Below, piece by piece: positions 35,576 through 42,930 of a stretch of DNA of 64,000 nucleotides. The notes under the pieces are model-generated. The model was given only the letters and a program-made list of their open reading frames with translations. It made no database searches and was not told where the DNA came from. The stretch spans positions 62,001 through 126,000 of the forward strand of contig NZ_QGGZ01000009.1 of the NCBI RefSeq assembly GCF_003148825.1, read 5' to 3'. Origin of the DNA: Streptomyces sp. CG 926 (lineage in GTDB: Bacteria; Actinomycetota; Actinomycetes; Streptomycetales; Streptomycetaceae). The stretch's first letter is position 1. Each line of letters starts with the position of its first letter. Both the position numbers and the translations under genes were made by a program.

Positions 35576-36652
35576 TCAGCCGGTGCCGACGAAGGCCGCC
35601 AGCAACAGCCACACCACGGGGGCCGTCGGCAGCAGGGAGTCCAGGCGGTCCATGATGCCGCCGTGTCCCGGCAGCAGGGTGCCCATGTCCTTGATGCCCA
35701 GGTCCCGCTTGATCATCGACTCACCCAGGTCGCCCAGGGTGGCGCTGACCGCGACCGCGAGGCCCAGCAGCAGGCCCTGCCACCAGGCGCCGCCGTCGAT
35801 CAGGAACTCCATGCAGAGCGCGCCGGCCACCATCGCGAAGGCCACCGCGCCGAAGAGTCCCTCGCGGGTCTTGCCGGGGCTGATGCGCGGCGCGAGCTTG
35901 GTCTTGCCGAAGCGCCAGCCCACCGCGTAGGCCCCGGTGTCGCTGACCACGGTCAGGAGCAGGAAGGTGATCACGCGCTGGGGACCGTCGTCGGCGGTGA
36001 GCAGCATCGCGACGAACGTGGCAAGGAAGGGCACGTAGAACGCCGCGAAGGCACCCGCCGTGACGTCCTTGAGGTAGTCCTCGGGCGGTTCGGTCATCCG
36101 CCACACCAGGACCGCCAGCACGGTCAGGGCCATGGCGACCCAGGCGCCCTCGGCCCCCCGGACGTATCCGGCGATGACCATGGCGGCGCCACCGACCGCG
36201 AGCGGGACCAGCGGGGCCCTGATGCCCTTCTGTTCCTGCAGTCGGGAGGTGAGCTCCCACAGGCCGACGACGACCGCGACGACGATGACGCCGACGAAGA
36301 CGGCCTTGACGATCAGCAGCGAAGCGAAGATCACCGCGCCGAGACCCACGCCCACGCCTATGGCGGCACGCAGATCCCGGCCCGCGCGCTTCTTCGGCGG
36401 CGGGGGCGAGGCGTCCTGCGGCTGCGGGGCATGCGGAGGCGGGGGGCTGGGCATGGGCTCCTGCGGCGGCGTATCGGCGCGGAAGAGGGGGCCGCTGTCG
36501 GCGGCGACCCCCCGATCGCGTGCTTCCCGGTCGTCGAAGTCACGGCCGGCGGCATCGGGCACGATGGGCATGGGCCGAGTGTGCGGGCCCACCTGCGCAT
36601 CGTATGCGGGACCCGCCGGAACCGGCTCCGGCTGCCAGGAAGTGTCGTTCAT
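35576..36652 (-). CDS. cdsA: phosphatidate cytidylyltransferase
   Basis: A 358-aa membrane enzyme that makes CDP-diacylglycerol. The C-terminal signature KRDLGIKDMGTLLPGHGGIM is intact, followed by DRLDS, and about seven hydrophobic segments precede it. The N-terminal 85 residues are Pro-rich and hydrophilic (PMPSPPPPHAP), an extension common in actinobacteria. The ATG overlaps the frr stop (ATGA), so the two are coupled. Confidence 0.94.
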   Translation of the reverse strand: MNDTSWQPEPVPAGPAYDAQVGPHTRPMPIVPDAAGRDFDDREARDRGVAADSGPLFRADTPPQEPMPSPPPPHAPQPQDASPPPPKKRAGRDLRAAIGVGVGLGAVIFASLLIVKAVFVGVIVVAVVVGLWELTSRLQEQKGIRAPLVPLAVGGAAMVIAGYVRGAEGAWVAMALTVLAVLVWRMTEPPEDYLKDVTAGAFAAFYVPFLATFVAMLLTADDGPQRVITFLLLTVVSDTGAYAVGWRFGKTKLAPRISPGKTREGLFGAVAFAMVAGALCMEFLIDGGAWWQGLLLGLAVAVSATLGDLGESMIKRDLGIKDMGTLLPGHGGIMDRLDSLLPTAPVVWLLLAAFVGTG

Positions 36653-37209
36653 CAGACTTCGAGGAGCTCGGCTTCCTTGTGCTTCAGGAGCTCGTCCACC
36701 TGCGCGACGTACTTCGCGGTGGTGTCGTCGAGCTCCTTCTCCGCGCGGCGCACCTCGTCCTCGCCGGCCTCCTTGTCCTTGACCAGCTTGTCAAGGGCGT
36801 CCTTGGCCTTACGACGGACGGCGCGGAGCGAGATCTTCGAGTCCTCGGCCTTGGTGCGCGCGACCTTGATGTACTCCTTGCGGCGGTCCTGCGTCAGCTC
36901 GGGGAAGGTCACCCGGATGATGCTGCCGTCGTTGCTCGGGTTGACACCGAGGTCCGAGTCGCGGATGGCCTGCTCGATGTTGCGCAGGGCGCTCTTGTCG
37001 AACGGGGTCACGATCGCCATGCGCGGCTCGGGCACCGAGAAGGAGGCGAGCTGGTTGATGGGCGTGATGGCGCCGTAGTACTCCGCCACGATCTTGTTGA
37101 ACATCGCCGGGTGCGCACGGCCGGTGCGAATCGCGGCGAAGTCTTCCTTGGCGACGACGACGGCCTTTTCCATCTTCTCCTCGGCCTCGAGGAGGATCTC
37201 TTCGGTCAC
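36652..37209 (-). CDS. frr: ribosome recycling factor
   Basis: A 185-aa RRF of normal length: RTGRAHPAMFNKI and NDGSIIRVTFPELTQDRRKE are family hallmarks. The GTG at 37209 lies six bases after GGAG; a longer frame starting at 37224 would add five residues. It recycles ribosomes after termination with EF-G. It sits between pyrH and cdsA. Confidence 0.95.
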   Translation of the reverse strand: MTEEILLEAEEKMEKAVVVAKEDFAAIRTGRAHPAMFNKIVAEYYGAITPINQLASFSVPEPRMAIVTPFDKSALRNIEQAIRDSDLGVNPSNDGSIIRVTFPELTQDRRKEYIKVARTKAEDSKISLRAVRRKAKDALDKLVKDKEAGEDEVRRAEKELDDTTAKYVAQVDELLKHKEAELLEV

Positions 37210-37257
37210 CACGTGCTCCTGCATGTCAGATATGGATGGTTCAGGCGGGCGGGCGGG

Positions 37258-37296
37258 CCGGACCGAGCGAGCCGGCCTGCGGCTCGCTCGGTCCGG
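37258..37296 (-). terminator. terminator between pyrH and frr
   Basis: CCGGACCGAGCGAGCC (37258-37273) pairs perfectly over 16 bp with GGCTCGCTCGGTCCGG (37281-37296), leaving a 7-base loop, 11 bp after the pyrH stop. It probably limits readthrough into frr, which then needs its own promoter or partial readthrough. Confidence 0.78.
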
Positions 37297-37306
37297 CAGC
37301 GGACTG

Positions 37307-38086
37307 CTAAGCCCGAGTTTCCTGGTCGCTCACGAGCGTGCCGATCTTCTCACCCTTGACGGCGCGGGCGATATTGCCCTCGGCGAGGAGCTCGAAAACG
37401 AGGATCGGCAGCTTGTTGTCGCGGCAGAGCGTGATCGCGGTGGCGTCGGCGACCTTGAGGTCGCGGGAGAGGACCTCGCTGTACTCCAGCGCGTCGAACT
37501 TCACCGCGTCCGGGTTCTTCTTCGGGTCGGAGTCGTAGACCCCGTCGACACCGTTCTTGCCCATGAGCAGGGCTTCGGCGTCGATCTCCAGGGCGCGCTG
37601 GGCGGCCGTGGTGTCGGTGGAGAAGTAGGGCATGCCCATGCCGGCGCCGAAGATGACGACGCGGCCCTTCTCCAGGTGCCGCACGGCACGCAGCGGGATG
37701 TACGGCTCCGCGACCTGGCCCATCGTGATGGCGGTCTGCACGCGGGAGTCGATGCCCTCCTTCTCCAGGAAGTCCTGGAGCGCGAGGCAGTTCATGACCG
37801 TACCGAGCATGCCCATGTAGTCGGACCGGGCCCGGTCCATGCCGCGCTGCTGGAGTTCGGCGCCGCGGAAGAAGTTGCCGCCGCCGATCACGACGGCGAT
37901 CTCCGCGCCGTCGCGGACCACCGCGGCGATCTCACGCGCGATGGCGTGGACGACGTCGGGGTCGACGCCGAGTCCTCCGCCACCGGAGAAGGCCTCGCCC
38001 GACAGCTTCAGCATGAAGCGGCGGCCCTTCTTGTCCTGGTCGCTCTTGTCGTCGGATGCGGTGTGGGGGTCCACGCCCTGATTCAT
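37307..38086 (-). CDS. pyrH: UMP kinase
   Basis: A 259-aa amino-acid-kinase-fold enzyme that phosphorylates UMP: MLKLSGEAFSG near residue 25, VIGGGNFFRG, and GTGNPFFSTD-like region reading GAGMGMPYFSTD. The ATG has GGAG six bases upstream. It follows tsf after a hairpin, so expression is partly separate. Confidence 0.95.
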   Translation of the reverse strand: MNQGVDPHTASDDKSDQDKKGRRFMLKLSGEAFSGGGGLGVDPDVVHAIAREIAAVVRDGAEIAVVIGGGNFFRGAELQQRGMDRARSDYMGMLGTVMNCLALQDFLEKEGIDSRVQTAITMGQVAEPYIPLRAVRHLEKGRVVIFGAGMGMPYFSTDTTAAQRALEIDAEALLMGKNGVDGVYDSDPKKNPDAVKFDALEYSEVLSRDLKVADATAITLCRDNKLPILVFELLAEGNIARAVKGEKIGTLVSDQETRA

Positions 38087-38113
38087 GGAGATCTCCTCGT
38101 GCACATACGAAGA

Positions 38114-38160
38114 AGGCCATTGCCGGTGGGTCCTTGCGGTTCCCTCTACGGCAATGGCCT
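38114..38160 (-). terminator. terminator between tsf and pyrH
   Basis: AGGCCATTGCCG (38114-38125) pairs perfectly with CGGCAATGGCCT (38149-38160). It lies between the tsf stop and the pyrH ribosome site. Moderate AT content for this genome makes it stand out. Confidence 0.72.
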
Positions 38161-38248
38161 CCTCGTCAGATCTGCGGTCGTCTCGCGCGAGCGCGGGCGA
38201 CTGCTTCAGACCCTACCGGGGTCCGGTGTCCGTCGCGTACGGACGGAC

Positions 38249-39085
38249 TCAGATGCCGACCTTGATGCGCGAGAAGCGCACCAGGGTGACGCCGGCCTCG
38301 TCCAGAACCTTCTGGACCGACTTCTTGTTGTCCAGGGCGTACGCCTGGCCAAGGAGGGTGTTCTCCTTGAAGAAGCCGTTGACGCGGCCTTCGACGATCT
38401 TCGCGATGGCAGCCTCGGGCTTGCCCTCGGCGCGGGTGACCTCTTCGGCCACGCGACGCTCGGACTCGACCTTCTCGGCCGGAACGTCCTCGGCGGACAG
38501 CCACTGCGGGGAGAACGCGGCGATGTGCTGCGCGATGCCGCGGGCGACCTCGGCGTTCTCCTTGTCCAGCTCGACCAGGACGCCGATCTGGAACGGCAGG
38601 TCGGGCATGGTGCGGTGCATGTACGCGGAGACGTAGCCACCGGTGAACTGCGCGAAGCGGTCCAGGACGATCTTCTCGCCGAGGTTGGCGTTGGCCTCGT
38701 CCACGAACGCCTGCACGGTCTTGCCGGGCTCGATCTCGGACGCGAGCAGCGCCTCGATGTCGGCCGGGGAGGTCGCGGCGATGTGCGCGGCGATCTCGTT
38801 GGTGACCGCCTGGAACTTGTCGCCCTTGGCGACGAAGTCCGTCTCGCACTTCAGCTCGACGAGGACACCGGAGGTGTTGTCGTCGGAGATGAGGGAGGCG
38901 ACGGCACCGTTCTCGGCAGAACGGCCCTCGCGCTTGGCGACGCCCTTCTGACCCTTGATGCGGAGGGCCTCGATGGCCTTGTCGACGTCGCCGTCGGACT
39001 CGACCAGCGCGTTCTTGCAGTCCATCATGCCGACGCCGGTGAGCTCGCGGAGCTTCTTGACGTCAGCGGCGGTGTAGTTCGCCAT
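38249..39085 (-). CDS. tsf: elongation factor Ts
   Basis: A 278-aa EF-Ts: N-terminal UBA-like ANYTAADVKKLRELTGVGMM, then DCKNALVESDGDVDKA, and KCETDFVAKGDKF. It recycles EF-Tu. I chose the ATG at 39085; the frame is open for 21 codons upstream but without a site. It is second in the rpsB-tsf operon. Confidence 0.95.
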   Translation of the reverse strand: MANYTAADVKKLRELTGVGMMDCKNALVESDGDVDKAIEALRIKGQKGVAKREGRSAENGAVASLISDDNTSGVLVELKCETDFVAKGDKFQAVTNEIAAHIAATSPADIEALLASEIEPGKTVQAFVDEANANLGEKIVLDRFAQFTGGYVSAYMHRTMPDLPFQIGVLVELDKENAEVARGIAQHIAAFSPQWLSAEDVPAEKVESERRVAEEVTRAEGKPEAAIAKIVEGRVNGFFKENTLLGQAYALDNKKSVQKVLDEAGVTLVRFSRIKVGI

Positions 39086-39128
39086 GAGTCTGTGATTCTC
39101 TCTCGAAGTCGTAGATCTACGGGTGAAC

Positions 39129-39212
39129 GGCGGAGGCGCCGCGCCCAAGGCGCGGCTCCACCGCCGTCATCGTCCGTGCTGTGAGTGCCCGGCGCGTGAA
39201 CGCCGGGCGCTC
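39129..39212 (-). terminator. two hairpins between rpsB and tsf
   Basis: GAGTGCCCGGCG/CGCCGGGCGCTC (39183-39212) lies directly after the rpsB stop, and GCCGCGCC/GGCGCGGC (38-bp region around 39129-39165) lies further on, before tsf. They probably attenuate transcription so that S2 and EF-Ts are made at different levels. Confidence 0.65.
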
Positions 39213-39220
39213 TCAGTGGG

Positions 39221-40117
39221 TCAGGCCTGCTCGGCGTCGGCGGCCGGGGCCTCGACAGCCTCGGTGGCCGGAGCCTCGGCGGCCGGGGCCTCGGCGACAG
39301 CCTCGGCAGCCGGGGCGGCCTCGGTCTCGTCGGCCTTCTTCTCGCCCTCGAGCAGGTCGCGCTCCCACTCGGCGAGCGGCTCGGCGGCGGCCTTCTCGCC
39401 CGGCTTCGAGTCACCGGTAGCAGCGCCGGAGCGGGCGATGAGGCCCTCGGCGACGGCGTCGGCGATCACGCGGGTGAGCAGGGTGACGGAACGGATCGCG
39501 TCGTCGTTGCCCGGGATCTTGTAGTCGACCTCGTCGGGGTCGCAGTTGGTGTCGAGGATCGCGACGACCGGGATGTGGAGCTTGCGCGCCTCACCGACGG
39601 CGATGTGCTCCTTCTTGGTGTCGACGATCCAGACGGCGCTGGGAACCTTCGACATCTCGCGGATACCACCGAGGGTCTTCTCCAGCTTGGTCTTCTCGCG
39701 GGAGAGGACCAGGAGCTCCTTCTTGGTGAGACCCGAGGCGGCGACGTCCTCGAAGTCGATCGCCTCAAGCTCCTTCAGACGCTGAAGGCGCTTGTAGACG
39801 GTGGAGAAGTTGGTGAGCATGCCACCCAGCCACCGCTGGTTGACGTACGGCATACCAACGCGCGTCGCCTGCTCGGCGATGGCCTCCTGGGCCTGCTTCT
39901 TGGTACCGACGAACATGATGGAGCCACCGTGCGCGACGGTCTCCTTCACGAACTCGTAGGCGCGGTCGATGTACGACAGCGACTGCAGCAGGTCGATGAT
40001 GTAGATGCCGTTGCGCTCCGTGAAGATGAAGCGCTTCATCTTCGGGTTCCAACGGCGGGTCTGGTGACCGAAGTGGACGCCGCTTTCCAGCAGCTCCCGC
40101 ATCGTGACGACGGCCAT
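39221..40117 (-). CDS. rpsB: 30S ribosomal protein S2
   Basis: A 298-aa S2 protein: MRELLESGVHFGHQTRRWNP at the N-terminus and NQRWLGGMLTNF near residue 90. The acidic, Ala/Glu-rich C-terminal tail (after residue 240) is longer than in E. coli, as often in actinobacteria. The ATG at 40117 follows AAGGAG. A leader of about 250 bp separates it from the divergent peptidase gene and may hold S2 autoregulatory structure; I see no defined motif there. Confidence 0.95.
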   Translation of the reverse strand: MAVVTMRELLESGVHFGHQTRRWNPKMKRFIFTERNGIYIIDLLQSLSYIDRAYEFVKETVAHGGSIMFVGTKKQAQEAIAEQATRVGMPYVNQRWLGGMLTNFSTVYKRLQRLKELEAIDFEDVAASGLTKKELLVLSREKTKLEKTLGGIREMSKVPSAVWIVDTKKEHIAVGEARKLHIPVVAILDTNCDPDEVDYKIPGNDDAIRSVTLLTRVIADAVAEGLIARSGAATGDSKPGEKAAAEPLAEWERDLLEGEKKADETEAAPAAEAVAEAPAAEAPATEAVEAPAADAEQA

Positions 40118-40367
40118 GGCCATCTCCTTGGTTTCTCGGTTTGGTTCCTGACGCCCCACCGCGCCCTGCCCCCATGAGGGACCGAGAGACGCTGTCACCT
40201 GGCTGTTTCAGCCTGGCGCCGGGGCGTGCGAAGTCGACCCGGTGACCCGGATCGCCACAAGAAGTGTACGGGACCCGGCGGTATGCCGGGTGACGCCGTC
40301 GTCCACAGAGCGCCGGCCGTCCACAGGCCCGGGCACCGGTCCGGACCCGCGCGGGAGGCTGGGATCC

Positions 40368-40832
40368 ATGACGACCTTGCTGCTCAGCCTGCTCCTGGCC
40401 CTGGCCCAGTCGGCCCTTCCCGGGGTCCGCCCGCTGCCCGCCCCGCTGTCGGTGGTTCGCTGGTGGGATCCACCGCCGACCCCCTACGCGGCCGGTCACC
40501 GTGGTGTGGACCTGTCCGCGCCGGTGGGCACCGAGCTCCGGGCGGTCGCGGCCGGCCGGGTCCACCACGCCGGACCCGTCGCCGGGCGCGGAGTGCTCTC
40601 GCTGACCCTGCCGAACGGGCTGCGCACCACCTACGAGCCGGTCCGGCCCCTGGTCACGGAGGGCGAGCAGGTCACGGCCGGTCAGGTGGTGGCTGTTCTG
40701 ACGGAGGGCTCGCACTGCCCGGAGCCCTGCCTGCACTGGGGGCTTCTGGCCGGCGAGGTGTACCTCAACCCGCTCACCCTGCTCCCCCGCCCGACCCCCA
40801 GGCTGCTCCCGACCGAGTCCACCGGCACGTGA
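40368..40832 (+). CDS. M23 family metallopeptidase (LytM-like), secreted
   Basis: A 154-aa protein with a signal-peptide-like N-terminus (TTLLLSLLLALAQSALPG) followed by an M23 domain: zinc ligands in GHRGVDL and CLHWGLLAG. It probably cleaves peptidoglycan cross-bridges. It is compact, with no LysM or SPOR domain. GGAGG precedes the ATG. Adjacent to rpsB as in other Streptomyces. Confidence 0.85.
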   Translation: MTTLLLSLLLALAQSALPGVRPLPAPLSVVRWWDPPPTPYAAGHRGVDLSAPVGTELRAVAAGRVHHAGPVAGRGVLSLTLPNGLRTTYEPVRPLVTEGEQVTAGQVVAVLTEGSHCPEPCLHWGLLAGEVYLNPLTLLPRPTPRLLPTESTGT

Positions 40833-40884
40833 GGCGCGGGGTCCGGGGCACAGGGGCGGGGAGCGGTGCGTGAGGCGCGGGGGC

Positions 40885-41466
40885 TCAGCCCCGGACGCCC
40901 CGCAGGGCCATGGCCACGGCGGCCTCCGTCACGACCGTGGGGTCCTCCGCCGCGCCGAGCTCGATCCGCCGCACGGCCGCGTCCACGACGCCCTGGAGCA
41001 GCATCGCGGCCAGCCGCGGCTCCGCGTGTCCCAGGGCGCTCAGCGCCTCGACGATCATCGCGATGAGCCCGCCGTGCGCCGCTCGGATCTTCTCCCGCGC
41101 GCCCGCGTCGAGCTCGCCGGCCGAGATGGCCACCACCGCGCGGTGGCGCCGGTCGCCCACAAGACCCAACTGGCTGCGCACGTAGGCCTCGATCTTCGCC
41201 TCCGGCGCCTCCGCCCGCTCCATCGCCGCTTCGATCTCGGCGGCCCACACGGGGAAATCCACGGCGCACAGCTCTTCGACCACGGCGGCGCGGGAGCGGA
41301 AGTACTCGTACACGGAGGACCGGGCGAGCCCGGTCCGCTCCGCGAGGGCGGGGAAGGTCAGCGCCTCCGTCCCGCCCTCGGACAGCAGGGATCGCGCGGC
41401 GTCCAAGAGGGCGCCGCGCTGCATCGACCGGTGCTCGGCCACGGAGGCCGCTCGAATCCTGGGCAC
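40885..41466 (-). CDS. TetR-family transcriptional regulator
   Basis: A 193-aa regulator: HTH region LLDAARSLLSEGGTEALTFP then ALAERTGLARSSVYEYFRSR, and an unknown ligand domain. GTG start, 28 bp after the whiG stop, so it may be read through from whiG. It converges with the M23 peptidase gene. Targets are unknown; no operator was matched. Confidence 0.85.
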   Translation of the reverse strand: MPRIRAASVAEHRSMQRGALLDAARSLLSEGGTEALTFPALAERTGLARSSVYEYFRSRAAVVEELCAVDFPVWAAEIEAAMERAEAPEAKIEAYVRSQLGLVGDRRHRAVVAISAGELDAGAREKIRAAHGGLIAMIVEALSALGHAEPRLAAMLLQGVVDAAVRRIELGAAEDPTVVTEAAVAMALRGVRG

Positions 41467-41494
41467 ACATCCACTCTACGGAGGTAGCGCAAGC

Positions 41495-42331
41495 TCATCT
41501 CCCCACATCTGCCAACTTCGCGCGCAGTTGCAGGACGGACTTGGTGTGGATCTGGCTGACCCGGCTCTCGGTGACACCGAGGACATTGCCGATCTCGGCG
41601 AGCGTGAGCCCCTCGTAGTAGTAGAGGGTCACCACGGTCTTCTCCCGCTCGGGCAGCGTGTTGATGGCCCGCGCCAGCAGGCGCCGCAGCTCGCGGTCCT
41701 CGGCGACCGCCACCGGGTTGTCGGCGGCGGTGTCCTCCAGGGTGTCCATCAGCGAGAGGCGGTCGCCGCCCTCCCCGCCGACGTGCAGCAGCTCCTCCAG
41801 GGCGACCACGTTGGCCAGCGACAACTGGCTGAAGACGGTGTGGAGATCCTCGACCGCGATCCCCATCTCCCCGGCGACCTCGCTCTCCGTCGGGGTGCGC
41901 CGCAGCTGGGCCTCCAGCGTGGCGTAGGCCCGTTCCACGGCGCGCGCCTTCTGCCGGACCGAGCGCGGGATCCAGTCCAGTGCCCGCAGCTCGTCGATCA
42001 TCGCGCCCCGGATCCGGGTGATCGCGTACGTCTCGAACTTGATCGACCGCTCGATGTCGAACTTCTCGATGGCGTCGATCAGCCCGAAGACCCCCGAGGA
42101 GACGAAGTCGGCCTGCTCCACGTTGGGCGGCAGGCCCACGCTGACGCGGCCGGCCACGTACTTCACCAGGGGCGAGTAGTGCAGGATCAGCTGCTCCCGC
42201 AGCCGCTCGTCACCCGACTCCTTGTACGAGCGCCACAGCACCTCCAGGGACGAGGGCGCGGTGGACCGCACGCTGCCGCGGGCAGCGGGGGGCACCGCAG
42301 CGCGGTCGGACCCTGAGGTGTGCTGGGGCAT
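41495..42331 (-). CDS. whiG: sporulation sigma factor WhiG
   Basis: A 278-aa FliA-like sigma factor with regions 2 (FVSSGVFGLIDAIEKFDIER, then SIKFETYAITRIRGAMIDEL), 3 and 4 (LTLAEIGNVLGVTESRVSQI). It matches WhiG, which commits aerial hyphae to sporulation, in length and gene context. In the intact chromosome it follows dprA; here the inserted element ends just upstream, so readthrough from the integrase/dprA fusion could reach it. A hairpin at 42451-42476 lies in between. Confidence 0.95.
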   Translation of the reverse strand: MPQHTSGSDRAAVPPAARGSVRSTAPSSLEVLWRSYKESGDERLREQLILHYSPLVKYVAGRVSVGLPPNVEQADFVSSGVFGLIDAIEKFDIERSIKFETYAITRIRGAMIDELRALDWIPRSVRQKARAVERAYATLEAQLRRTPTESEVAGEMGIAVEDLHTVFSQLSLANVVALEELLHVGGEGGDRLSLMDTLEDTAADNPVAVAEDRELRRLLARAINTLPEREKTVVTLYYYEGLTLAEIGNVLGVTESRVSQIHTKSVLQLRAKLADVGR

Positions 42332-42450
42332 GCTTCGCCTTTGCCGGAGCCGGATTCCTTGGGAGCGTAGCGTGACGGGATTGTCGCGGTGCGCGAAGAG
42401 TACGGGATGGCGCGGGGGCCGGGAGGCGCCCGGACTCGCGCGGGCGACCC

Positions 42451-42476
42451 GGGACCGGCGCCTGGCGCTCGGTCCC
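42451..42476 (-). terminator. terminator between dprA 3' end and whiG
   Basis: GGGACCGGCGCC (42451-42462) pairs with GGCGCTCGGTCCC (42464-42476) with one bulge. It lies about 100 bp after the dprA stop (42580) and 120 bp before whiG, where it would limit transcription from the element into whiG. The rest of the 42332-42579 gap should hold the whiG promoter; I cannot define it. Confidence 0.6.
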
Positions 42477-42579
42477 GGCGACCACCACCGGGAAGACCGC
42501 GTCTCTCATCGCTTTCACTCTTTCACCGGAACACCCCAGGTCAACGACCGCCTCGCCGGGCGGCTCCGGTTTGTGTGCC

Positions 42580-42930
42580 TCATCCAGCCGTTCGTCTGCT
42601 CAACTGCCAGCCGTCGCCCTGCCGTTCGACGAACCCCAGAGAGTGAAGTTCGTACAGTCTGCCGATGACTTCATCGACGCCGGTGCCGGAGGCAAGTGCC
42701 AGCTCGGCCACGTCCGCCGGGCGACCGGCGGGCAGCGCTTCGAGCACTCGGGTGGTGTCCGGGTCGAGCAGGTCCCGGGCGAGCACCGGGCCTCGCCGCT
42801 CGGGTGCCAGCTCGCCCATGGCCCCGACCAGCTCGACCACCTCGGCCGCGTCGGTGACGAGCGCGGCCTCGCCGCGCAGCAGTTCGTGCACCCCGGCGGA
42901 GAGACCGCTGGTGGCGGGCCCGGGGACGCC
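42580..42930 (-). pseudogene. dprA: dprA 3' part (winged-helix domain), fused to integrase
   Basis: The last 116 codons of dprA, starting at GVPGP (42916-42930) and continuing TSGLSAGVHELLRGEAALV, then a linker and the DprA C-terminal winged helix (DTTRVLEALPAGRPADVAEL). It has lost its own start and is in frame with the integrase gene, so it would be made only as the tail of the integrase. Joining it to the fragment at 55150-56010 through the shared 15-bp core rebuilds a 378-aa DprA with no missing or extra codon. It is split rather than decayed. Confidence 0.9.
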